Positions 26,074 through 36,803 of a DNA stretch of 64,000 bases are shown here, one piece after another. A model generated the notes under the pieces. The model did no database searches. It had not been told where the DNA came from and was given only the letters and a program-made list of their open reading frames with translations. The stretch comes from Solenopsis invicta. Taxonomy: Eukaryota; Arthropoda; Insecta; Hymenoptera; Formicidae. Numbering within the stretch: position 1 is the first letter of the stretch; each line of letters begins with the position of its first letter. The stretch lies in assembly GCF_016802725.1 (NCBI RefSeq), contig NC_052669.1, forward strand, positions 10,687,770-10,751,769. Reading direction: 5' to 3'. A program made the position numbers and the translations under genes.

Positions 26074-28781
26074 TTTATGTTTTGGAACATAGCAGGAATA
26101 TGGAGGCAAGATATGGAATTTTGGAAATTTGTAGGGGATATGGAGTATGTCTGTTTAATTGAAACTTGAGTAGAAGAAAAGAGGTGGGAGAAAATTAAGG
26201 GAAAGTTACCGACGACGCACAGGTGGATGTGTAGTTACGCAAAAAGGGTAAAAAAGAAAGGTAGAGCAATGGGGGGATTTATTGTAGGGATAAGGAAAGA
26301 CTGGAAAAAAGATAATTTAAATTTAGAATGGGAGGAGGAGAATGGGGTAATTGTAATAAAAATCAAGGGGGAGGAAGGTGAGAAAGATTATTTAATAGTA
26401 GCAGTTTATGTCACAAGAAATTGGGAAACGATAAGAAGGATAATAGAAAAAGTGGTAGAAGAGAATAAAGAGGAGTATATAGTGGTAGGAGGGGATTTTA
26501 ACGCAAGGATTGGTTTAGAAGGAGGTAATGACGAAGAAGGATGGAATGTCGTAAGGAAAAGTAAAGATAAGGTAATTAAAAGCAGGGGCAGAGAACTAGT
26601 AGATTTAGTGGGGGAAATAGGTGGGCATATTATGAATGGGACAATGATAGGAGATAAGGAAGGCGAATACACTTATATAGGAGAAAAGGGCAGCTCTACG
26701 ATTGATTATGTAATTGCGAACGATTATTGTATGGAAATTGTAAATAGTTTTAAGGTTGTAGGGCGGCCGGACTCGGATCACATGCCTCTGGTGTTGGAAA
26801 TACTGGAAGACAGAGGAAAAGAGATGTATGAAGGAGGAGAAGAGAGGAGAGAAGAAGAGGAATGGAGCTACAGATGGAAGGAGGAGGACATAGTTTTATA
26901 TAAGGAAAGGACAGAAGGAGAAGACGCAGAGGAGATAAATGAAAACACAATAGAAGAAAAATGGAAGGCGTTAAAAGATTTGGTAAAAAATGCAATGATA
27001 AGAGTAAGAAGAAGAAGAAGAAAGAGGAAATTAGGATACAAGGAATGGTGGGATAGGAGCTGCACGAGGAAGAAAAGGACAGTACACAGACTATACAAAG
27101 GCTGGAGATTAGGGAAGTCGAGTAGAGAAAGATTCTTGGAAGAGAGAAGGAGATTTAAGGAGCATATGGAGGAGAAGAAGAAGAAATGGAAGGAGAGAGA
27201 AGAAAAGGAGCTCAAGAAATTGAAAAATGAGGCTGAAGTGTGGAAGGTGATCAATAAGAAGAGAGGGAAGAGCAACTGGATGGAAAACACGATAAGTAAG
27301 GACAGCTGGAAGGAGCATTTCAAAGAACTGCTCGGAGGAGAAGAAGTAGAAGAGGAGAGGGAAAGCGAGGTGAGGAAGTTTGAGGAGATGGAACAAGCAG
27401 AACAGGGACTGAAGATAGAGGAGATAGAGAGAGCAGTAAAGAGATTGAAGAAAGGAAAGGCAGCAGGGTTCGACGGAATTCCAATGGAGGCGTGGAAATA
27501 TGGAGGAAGAAAAGTGAAGAGAAGGTTAGCGGATTTGCTGACGTGTATATGGAAAGGCAGCGGAATTCCGGAGGACTGGAAGAAAAGTGTCATAGCAACG
27601 ATATATAAGAAAGGAGACACTGAGAAAATGGAGAATTATATAGGAATATCGTTGCTATGTACGGCGTATAAGATTTACGCGGAAGTTCTGAGGAAAAGAC
27701 TGGAGGAGGAGATTGAGCGTGGGACCTTAGTGCCTGAGAGCCAAGGTGGCTTTAGGAAGGGTAGAAGGACCACGGACAATATTTTTGTTCTCAGTCACCT
27801 GATCCAGAGAGAGAGAAAAGCAGGGGAAAAAGGGAAAAAGGTGTATGCCTTTTCGCCGATCTGAGCTCGGCTTTTGATAATGTGAACAGAAAGAAACTAT
27901 GGGAAACTTTGGAGAAGAAAAACATCAATGGAGGGCTAATAGAGAGGTTGAAGGAAATTTATAGAGACACAAGAGCAGCAATTAGGACGAAGGAAGGATT
28001 ATCGGAGGAGTTCAAGACAAAGAAAGGTGTAAGGCAAGGGTGTGTTCTGAGTCCGACGCTTTTTAATTTGTATATTGCGGATTTGGATGAATGGTTCGAG
28101 AAAAGAGGAATAGGGGGACTGAAGCTAGGGAAAGATAGAGTATGGATGTTGGCGTATGCGGACGATTTAGTATTATTAGCGAAAAATAGGGAGGCTATGA
28201 GTGACATGATGGGAACTTTAGGAGGGTTTTTAAAAGAGAGGAATTTAAAGCTGAATACAAATAAATCGAAAATGATGGTGTTCAATAAAGATGGAAGGGA
28301 AAAGAAAAGAAAATGGGAATGGGGAAAGAAAGAAATCGAGGAGGTGCAAACATTCAAATATCTTGGTTTCAATTTTAATAGGAGAGGAGATTATGATTAT
28401 CATATAAAGGAATTAAGGAGAAAAGGAAGATTGGCAGCTAATATGGTATGGGGATTAGGAGAAAGGATCTGTAGGGAGGATTTCATAAGGAGATGGATGT
28501 TGTTTAAGTATTTGGTAGAGAGTGTAATGTCCTATGGGGTAGAATTATGGGGGTGGGAGGAAAGAAAGGAACTAGAGAAGATTTCACTAGATTATATAAG
28601 ATGGATGTTCAAAATAGATTTCTGTACACCAAGATATTTGATTACGCGAGAATTAGGGTTGGACAAGCGAAAAGTAGAATGGGGTATTAGAGCGAGAAGA
28701 TATGAAGAAAAGATTGAAGAGATGGGAGAGGAGAGATGGGTAAAAGTGTGCTGGTTGGAAAAAGACATTATTGATTTTTAA
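26074..28781 (+). pseudogene. LINE ORF2: AP endonuclease and reverse transcriptase, two lesions
   Basis: The endonuclease domain starts near FWNIAGIW (26080) and shows GGDFNARIG and SSTIDYVI…SDHMPLV. A reverse transcriptase follows: AGFDGIPMEAWKYGG, SQGGFRKGRRTTDNI, RQGCVLSPTLFNLYIADL and the catalytic YADDLVLLAKN (about 28157). The end at 28781 is Trp/Arg-rich. Two lesions are seen: TGA at 26167 where the family has Trp in the ET[W]VEEKRW context, and a one-base loss in the T run near 27850 that shifts frame between 27864 and 27882. It is an APE-type non-LTR element, clade not resolved. It is purine-rich on this strand. Confidence 0.85.
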
Positions 28782-29272
28782 CATATAAATTAATATTGAT
28801 TAATGTATAATGTAGTTGAATAATTTCAAAGTTATGTTTACTAAGTTTATAATAAACAGGAATTCTACATGATATGCTTGAAATATTATATGCTTTAATA
28901 TGTACCTAATAATTAACAATTGTTTTATTAATTTTGATTTGTTTCCGATATAACCACAAACTTTAGAATAGATTAATTAATTTTTACAAACAGAAATTTA
29001 AACGAAATCCAGTGTTTAGACAACAAAAATTACAATAAATCTAAATTCAAATCATTCTTTGTAACTTAATCTTTGATTTTTTGTGTTATTATTTAAAAAA
29101 ATAAAAAGATTTATTTTTCAAGCATGCTTCTCGGTCTCCACGCTTTCGTCATCAATCGGATTACATTTGAGACAGCAATCGTCAATCCGATTAGCCTAGG
29201 GAAATTTTCTATACCTACGTTGAGTACCATTGTTTAATCCAATCCGAGATCCGATTAGTTATCGTAAACACC
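28782..29272. other. AT-rich sequence, no gene seen
   Basis: A LINE 3' flank followed by sequence with repeated AATCCGATTAG motifs (29150-29255), perhaps part of a further repeat. No ORF is supported. Confidence 0.5.
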
Positions 29273-30055
29273 CTGGGTGACTGGGTAAATAGGCGGAGCT
29301 AATGAAAAGCTCCCTAGTGGTTTATGGAATCTGAACGCACTCTCAAACGTTGGGTGTGTTAGCAAATAACGCTGAGAAACAGTAACATAAATATCTCAGA
29401 TTCAGAATAAATTACATAATAAATCAAGATAAACGATAAAGGTAATACATAAATATTTTACTATGAATATTTTTATCAATATAACTAAAGTAGATAAAAA
29501 TTAAATGCTAGTAGAATAGGACGAATTAATTTAAACAATGAAAATAAATTTTTATTTTAACAAATTAGATGAAGATATATGTTGCGCATATCATCTATTA
29601 TATGTATAGGCTTGTTTTCTATTCCTGCACTAGACTGCACCGGAACGTTCCTTCTTGTTTTCACTAACTTTCAAATATATATCTATTTCACTTTAAGTGT
29701 ACACTAATACAGGGAGTTCAGGAACAGAAAACAAACAGTATATTTTATTAGTATCAGAAAATATTTAATAATACTAAAAATCTCTAACATACTAATCTCA
29801 AATATAAATATTTATATAACGGTTTTGTAAGACTGCAGACCAAGAAACCTTATATTAATAGAATAAAAGATTAATATTTATTAATCTGTAATTACATAAA
29901 TTGAATAATAAACAAAACGTTTAAACTTTACTTTGTATTAATGTTTTTCTTGTATATATTTATACATTTTAATTTTTATTTACTATAATATTTTAAATTA
30001 AATTTATTTTCTTATTTCAAATTTGTTTTAAATATACGAGCTTTATCACAATAAT

Positions 30056-30280
30056 GGCCTAGTTTACACCGAGCACTTGATACGCGTACTAACTCGTAAC
30101 TTTCTATTAATTTATCTTACTGTCGACAATGCGTGTATACATAATACATATATTTAATTATCTTGATTTATATTGTACCAACTTAATATACTATTTTTTA
30201 AATTTATTGCCGAAATTAAGATAATTTAATAGAAAATTACTAGATAGTACGCGTATCAAGTGCTCGGTGTAAACAAGGTC
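30056..30280. mobile_element. MITE family I, copy 2, 225 bp
   Basis: Same length and ends as 23092-23316. The flanks AAT and TAT, compared with TATATA at the empty position in copy 1 (about 5468), are consistent with a 3-bp duplication carrying one mutation. Confidence 0.8.
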
Positions 30281-30438
30281 TATATATAAATTTTTATAGC
30301 GATACATTTTGGAACGCACATTTACGTCACCCACCCGTTTCACCCGGCTCAAGGACCCATGTGGTTTTCCACTCTCTCGGAATAGACAGAGTGATAAAGT
30401 GAACGACCCACCTAATGTCCGGTAGGGGCACTCTAAAG

Positions 30439-30673
30439 TAGAGTCCTATATAAAGAGAGAAGCGACATTGATGTCCAAAGCTCTGATTGGTAATCTGATT
30501 GATACTTGATTGGCTAAGCGAGCAGCCATATTGTGACCACAGCTGTTTGCGGAATGATAAGAATGGTGTTTAATGACGTTGGAGTGGTCCCAAAATGGCG
30601 GTGGAGGACTCAATTGGATACTAAAGATTATGGTAGGGGTTCGATGTCGCTTCTCTCTTTATATAGCACTCTA
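30439..30673. mobile_element. hAT-like MITE K1, 235 bp, TSD CTCTAAAG
   Basis: The ends TAGAGTCCTATATAAAGAGA and its inverted copy fit the hAT terminal pattern YAGNG. An 8-bp duplication CTCTAAAG flanks it (30431-30438, 30674-30681). Copy 1 of element A at 5616-5625 shows the empty site with a single CTCTAAAG. It has no coding capacity. Confidence 0.85.
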
Positions 30674-30738
30674 CTCTAAAGGAATCTGAACGCTCTTTAG
30701 GTGCCTGGGTGCACTTGGGTGGGGAATCTGAACGCAGC

Positions 30739-31169
30739 CTTGGAAGCTGCAGTAGTCACAGTGGCAATATGGCTACCATTCATGACGTCATTGATGTTAC
30801 TAGATGCTGTCGCAGGCTGTGTTCCGTTTTTACTGGCAGTGCAGTAAATGTGACGTCATGACAGTACACTTTCACAACTGTTCCAATATTACTGCATTAC
30901 TGCCAGCACTGCCATAGCATCGTATTTCGGAACAGCATAGTAGCCATATTGCACTGTAGCTGCCTCACCTTGGAAGCTGCAGTAGTCACAGTGGCAATAT
31001 GGCTACCATTCATGACGTCATTGATGTTACTAGATGCTGTCGCAGTGCGCTGCGTACCAATAACGGAACGGATTTTTCACCACTGCCAGTACTGGCAGTT
31101 ATATCGGAACACAGCCGCAGTGCGCTGCGTACCAATAATGGATGTTTCACCACTGCCAGTACTGGCAGT
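30739..31169. repeat. Direct repeat and F-type MITE fragments
   Basis: A segment of about 76 bp starting CTTGGAAGCTGCAGTAGTCA is present at about 30738 and again at about 30970, separated by an F-type sequence with GGCTGTGTTCCG (30814). Further F-type ends (ATCGGAACACAGCC near 31116, and ACTGCCAGTACTGGCAGT twice) mark broken or recombined MITE copies. Confidence 0.6.
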
Positions 31170-31646
31170 TAGAGTCCTGTATAAAGAGAGAAGCGACATC
31201 GAACCCCCACCACTAGAGTCCTATATAAAGAGAGAAGCGATATTGATGTCTAAAGCTCTGATTGGTAATCTGATTGATACTTGATTGGCTAAGCGAGCAG
31301 CCATATTGTGACCACAGCTGTTTGCAGAATGATACGAATGGTGTTTGATGACGTTAGAGCGGTCCCAAAATAGCGGTGTAGAACTCAATTGGATACTAAA
31401 GGTTGTGGTAGGGGTTCGATGTCGCTTCTCTCTTTATATAGGACTCTACCCACCACAACCTTCAGTATCTAATTGAGTCCTCCACCGCCATTTTGGGACC
31501 GCTCTAACGTCATCAAACACCATTCGTATCATTCTGCAACAGCTGTGTTCACAATATGGCTGCTCTCTTAGCCAACCAAGTATCAATCAGATTACCAATC
31601 AGAGCTTCGGACATCAATGTCGCTTCTCTCTTTATATAGGACTCTA
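31170..31646. mobile_element. hAT-like MITE K3 with K2 (31214-31448) nested inside
   Basis: K3 runs from TAGAGTCC at 31170 to GGACTCTA at 31646, flanked by CTGGCAGT/GTGGCAGT (one mismatch). K2, 235 bp, is inserted at 31214-31448 and is flanked by CCCACCAC on both sides, an exact 8-bp duplication. After removing K2 and one duplication, K3 becomes a regular 235-bp family member in the opposite orientation. Confidence 0.85.
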
Positions 31647-31750
31647 GTGGCAGTTATATCGGAACACAGCCAGCGTAGTAAGTTACAGTGTTACCAGCAT
31701 TATTTTTAAAGAAATATTTTCCATAGAACTTTCGGAATACACCCCTAGTC

Positions 31751-32921
31751 ACCTCAATGAAGTTAGCCGGGCAACTTCAACGTATCGAACTTTAATTAAT
31801 TGCATTCGTTTGGTGGTCGTTTGGTGGTCTTTGGTAGTCTAATCCGATCGTTTGGTGGTTAGTCGTTTTCCTGTAAAATAAAGAAGTAATTTTCGGTGTG
31901 AAGTTAGCCGGACAATTTTTATTTTTCAACCGATTTAACTCAAACAGGGCTCATTCGACGCGGAATAGTTTGGTGGTCACGAATATCGCGATGAAAACGT
32001 TTGGTGGTCAATCGTTTTCCCGGAAAATAGAAAAAACCGTACGCTCACGCCATGGGTTGCATGAAAACGTGACCTAAGCTGTGTAATTTGGTAGATAAAT
32101 ATTATTTTTCAACCGATTTAACTCAAACGGGGCTCATTCGACGCGGAATCATTTGGTGGTCACGAATATCGCGATGAAAACGTTTGGTGGTCAATCGTTT
32201 TCCCGGAAAATAGAAAAAACCGCACGCTCACGCCATGGGTTGCATGAAAACGTGACCTAGCTGTGTAATTTGGTGGATAAATATTATTTTTCAACCGATT
32301 TAACTCAAACAGGGCTCATTCGACGCGGAATCGTTTGGTGGTCAACTGTTTTGTTGAAAAATATATGTACAAAACCCATATGCCCACTTTTTTGTTCAAA
32401 TCGTTTATGAACAAAAAAGTGGAGATATGCAACCCATGGCGTGAGCGTGCGGTTTTTTCTATTTTCCGGGAAAACGATTGACCATCAAACGTTTTCATCG
32501 CGATATTCGTGACCACCAAACGATTCCGCGTCGAATGAGCCCTGTTTGAGTTAAATCGGTTGAAAAATAATATTTATCCACCAAATTACACAGCTTAGGT
32601 CACGTTTTCATGCAACCCATGGCGTGAGCGTACGGTTTTTTCTATTTTCCGGGAAAACGATTGACCACCAAACGTTTTCATCGCGATATTCGTGACCATC
32701 AAACGATTCCGCGTCGAATGAGCCCTGTTTGAATTAAATCGGTTGAAAAATAAAAATTGTCCGGCTAACTTTACACCGAAAATTACTTCTTTATTTTACA
32801 GGAAAACGACTAACCACCAAACGATCGGACTAGATTACCAAAGACCACCAAACGACCACCAAACGAATGCAATTAATTAAAGTTCGATACGTTGAAGTTG
32901 CCCGGCTAACTTCACTGAGGT
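31751..32921. mobile_element. Mutator-like fold-back element L, 1171 bp, 9-bp TSD CCCCTAGTC
   Basis: The ends ACCTCAATGAAGTTAGCCGG and inverted GGCTAACTTCACTGAGGT are flanked by CCCCTAGTC at 31742-31750 and 32922-32930. Nearly the whole element is a palindrome (arms about 580 bp, centre about 32370-32400). Each arm contains tandem units of about 185 bp starting ATTTTTCAACCGATTTAACT and many copies of TTTGGTGGTC. The long arms and 9-bp duplication fit Mutator-like elements. There is no transposase. Confidence 0.8.
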
Positions 32922-32930
32922 CCCCTAGTC

Positions 32931-33366
32931 AGCGTTATGTGTGTGACCTAGGAAATTTTTTTAAATCGAGTTGGTAGAAGGATTGCTTTGCTTTTCAAAT
33001 TTTTCAATCGTAATTATAACGTCTCCGTATCTCTGTCTAACACTGTATAACTTTCAACCATATGTAAAAACTGAGTGACAGTTTTTCAAGAAATTTTATA
33101 TTCTAAGCTATAATAATATTGGTTTATCTCTACGGCTCAACAGTATATAATAGGTATTTACGTCATGATGTTAGTTTTTCCTGCATAATACTGTACTAAG
33201 AGCACTGATATATTACATAAATAACTTAATTATCAATCAATTTGCCGTTCTAAGTTATTTTTCATGAGGTCGCATTTGTCTTTTGTATGACAATACAAGA
33301 ATAGCGACCGATTGCAGGTATCTCTATAATATTTCTTAAAGCATTGCTAAAACTTAATCAATAATT
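32931..33366 (+). promoter_or_regulatory. Upstream region of the ALDH16-like gene
   Basis: AT-rich sequence between element L and the ATG at 33367. It should include the promoter and 5' UTR. No specific motif is recognised. Confidence 0.4.
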
Positions 33367-34726
33367 ATGAGTGAGCAATTTATAAACGAATATTATATTA
33401 ATCTAGAATACAATAAGAGCAATAAAGAGGTGAGTTTATTATCATGTTTGTATTTGTAAGGTGAAGACACCTATATACTCTGTTAATAAATTATATGAGA
33501 TATAATATTGATATTACAATATTACAAATAAAAATCTTACAATGTCAATAGAATATATTATATTAATTTTGTGCATATTTTTAGAAAGTATTGACTGAAA
33601 TATCTAATTTGTCTAAAGGATTGAACATTAAGGATGTTAATAATTTTTCAGCAAGGTAAATAAACATTTAAGCTGAATATATCAATGGAACAAATATAAT
33701 GCAATGGCAGTAAAAATGTGATGGTTTATATCTTGTCACTTGTAGTATGTTTTTTGTATTTCAGATTTCTCCTAGCAGCATCTAGCATAGAAAAAAATTT
33801 GTCTCTTTTTAAATCTGTATGTGAACACATAGATACAGTTACTATTATTCTTGAATACTTAACAAATTTTGGTGTAAAATTTATGTTTGATAATAACTTT
33901 GGTACGTATGATATTTTTGCATACTTGTACAATTATGATTAATTACATTATAATTTTTTAATTGTATCATTGTTACTTTGCTTATACATACAAGTAATAG
34001 TTGCATATACATATATAGTATAGAGATACATTGGATGATGATTTATATTGATGAAAAATTTATCTTGAATTTTTGTTTTGTTTCCTAGACAAAGAATATA
34101 ATGAAGAAGAGACAATCTTATCAATAGTGCTTACAATCTTTAATATATGTAGAGAACCTAAAGTGCAATTGTTTCTGGAAAATGCTATTGTGTAACTATT
34201 TTTTTTAAAATATTTGTTTTATATCTATCTCAATTTATATTCTATTAGAGTTATCAAGCATTTAAACAGCAATTTTAAGAAATTTTTGGTTTTAGCAAAA
34301 ATTCAATGTTATATAAAATCCAATACGATCGTTTGAAACAGGAGCTTTCAAGTAAGAATAACATAATTGTAATAAAAATTTTGTTTTTAAATTTATAATG
34401 ATGACAATTTTTAAATTTCACAGATCAAATCAACGAAGTGATACTTTTAGAGGATTCAGACATATATGCAGTTCTCAACTATTTAAAGATAATAAAATGT
34501 TCTTATATAAATAAAATTTGGGTCCACATATCAATTAAACATAAATTTTTGTGGCTTCTAAAGAAATATCTTTGTCATAGAAACTTTACCATTCGTACAT
34601 TTAAATCGTGGGAAACGTTTACACCCCGTATGTCATATAATATGCATATAATATCCATATGGTCGGAAAATATTGTAGGTGCAAAAAATTTAGCAACATT
34701 TTTAAATGTATGTGTGTGTGTGTGTG

Positions 34727-34782
<56 letters not shown>

Positions 34783-35924
34783 ATATAATTAAAATTACAC
34801 AGTATTTTATCTTATAAATCTTGTTAAAGTAATTTTTGTTAAAATAATTTTGAATTATTTAGAGAGATGTTATATTTATAAATACGCATATGGATCTCTA
34901 TGGTGGCGCCATGCTTTTGCCATATATAAAAGTATTTGATAAAATAAATAAAGGATTGAAATTTAGTTTCAACCATTTGATACAGCCAAGTATAAATGAA
35001 GTAAACTTATTGCATCTTACTCTCGAAGTTTCTGCACCAATGTTTAGTCTGTTTTATGATGGCAAATGGCAAGCACCTGTGGAAGGCACCTATTGGAAAC
35101 ATAATAATTATATTTGGGCAAATGCAACAAGGTACGAATGTACATTCTTGAATGCATATTCTTGAATCTTATTCTTTATTCTTGGATTTAATAAATCTCA
35201 TAACATTCACACATTGATTTATTATAATTATAGTGAGGATGTTAAGATGTGTTTTGAATCAGCTATAAAAGGATTTCAAATTTGGAAAACTTGGTCAACT
35301 AATGATAGAAAGAATTTGTTATCTGAATTGATGACAACACTGAAGTACCATAGGTTAGAGTATTAACCAATATTAACACACTTGCATTATAATGTATAGC
35401 GTGCCTTTTATTCATTATATTTGTGATTCTTTATTCTTGATAACTGTTCAAGTATTTGTTTTATTTTTTTCTTTAGCAAATTATTGGAAGACATAGTATC
35501 AAGGTTGTATCTTCCATTCACTAAATTTGTATTACCTGATAAAATATCGTTGCTTTGTTCTGAAAATGATAGATTAGAAGTAATACAAGATCGTACTCCA
35601 AGAGGCATCATCATTCTTAAGGAGAAAACTGAAGAAATGTTGTTTCTTCGATTGATACAAATTTTACTATCCGGCAATTCTGTTATTGTGATAGCTGATG
35701 CAAATTCTTGCAGTTTGGCACCGTATTGTGATTTCTTTTCAATATGTAAGATACCACCAGGCGTTATAAATTTACTGTCAAATGAAAACATTAGCAATTT
35801 AGAGTTAAGTTTATGCACAAGAGATTACGCAAAGTATGAAACAAAAATTTTTACTTCACTAAACTATGAGGAGATGTACATAAACCTTACTTTACCCAAA
35901 CCAATTGTACTCTCTCTCAAGTAA
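33367..35924 (+). CDS. Divergent aldehyde-dehydrogenase-fold protein, ALDH16A1-like candidate
   Basis: Nine coding exons: 33367-33429, 33585-33655, 33765-33901, 34089-34191, 34296-34351, 34424-34707, 34863-35131, 35234-35353, 35477-35924. All phases agree and the product is 516 aa. The first 150 residues are helical and unlike any family I know. The middle segment (IISIWSENIVGAKNLATFL, then VIFINTHMDLYGGAMLLPY) matches the style of the end of an ALDH domain, where this family has WVNAH. It is followed by a second ALDH-like start (LFYDGKWQAPVEGTYWKH) and an IPPGVINLL segment, the two-domain order known in ALDH16A1. I see no catalytic Cys motif, so a pseudoenzyme or adaptor role is likely. It is shorter than vertebrate ALDH16A1 (about 800 aa). 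The gene model is firm; the family call is moderate. Confidence 0.65.
34735..34790. repeat. (TA)n microsatellite in intron 6 of the ALDH16-like gene
   Basis: A TG run directly after the exon 6 donor is followed by about 25 TA units. Confidence 0.9.
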
Positions 35925-36803
35925 TTTTATCAACATTGTAGAGCGTATAGTGAATGTGAGAGTTAATATATAACAAAGACAGAGGTACATAAAAGAGTGC
36001 CTTATAATATCTTGATGTATTTTTTAAATATTATTATTACATTATACAATTTCAGAAGAATTTTTTCTCATTACATGTTCATTAGTCAATTCTGTCAAAA
36101 ACCTATAGTTATAATACAATGTATGATGTATCGAGATATTTTATGAAAGAGAATTTAGAATAATTTTTATGTTTTTATTATTTATGTATCTATAAGTAAA
36201 TAAAAAATTTAATTGCACTTATGCTATCATGAAAATACTCAATGTTTTAAGAAATTGTTCATACTTCAAATTTTATATAATACGCAATATATTTTACGCA
36301 TAACTGTATCAATCATTTAAGAAAAAATAAAAGAAATGGATACAAAAACTTTCTTTTTCGAAGTTCTTTTGTAAGCTACGTCGTACATCTTATTAATAAT
36401 TATACCTTGTTACAGATCAATTTTGATAATTTTTAGTCAATAAAAAATTTGATAGATAGCACATAGTGATGTATAGGTGAAATAAAATTATTATCGAATA
36501 ATGCAGCATCTCAAAATAATGTTTATTTATTTATTTGATCAAGGATAATAGTTATTATATGGATAACAAACATTGGAAACATTACGCTTTACATATTCCT
36601 ATGATATTACAGGCCACATTTAGAAATATATATTTGGGGAACAGAAACTATTACATTTCATGTTTTACAGTACAATATAGACAAAGATGCGCGATCTAAT
36701 AATTTTATAATCTCAATTATACAATGTATTCTAAATATGGCCATCATAATTTTATAAACATGTATTTATAGAAAAGAAAATTTCTCGAGCCGAGATGAAA
36801 CAT
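35925..36803. other. Convergent intergenic region before ferritin heavy chain
   Basis: 3' UTRs of two tail-to-tail genes. It is AT-rich, with no other gene seen. Confidence 0.55.

Larger units (their letters stand above)
29273..30737. mobile_element. Composite element A, copy 2 (5'-truncated)
   Basis: Colinear with 585-596 plus 4596-5685 of copy 1, ending in GAATCTGAACGCAGCC at 30737. It lacks elements B and F, so it supplies their empty sites. It has gained MITE I (30056-30280) and the hAT-like MITE K1 (30439-30673). MITE E is shared (29609-29738). The first 35 bp or so of A are absent. Confidence 0.75.

Noticed and set aside
25108..26109. 333-aa ORF on the minus strand
   Set aside because: It is the antisense shadow of the purine-rich LINE ORF1, whose plus-strand frame has the expected coiled-coil and C-terminal domain. 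The minus ORF at 26868-27620 is a similar shadow of ORF2.
31921..32760. Repeats with TTTGGTGGTC as possible satellite
   Set aside because: They are bounded by terminal inverted repeats and a 9-bp duplication, so they belong to one transposon.
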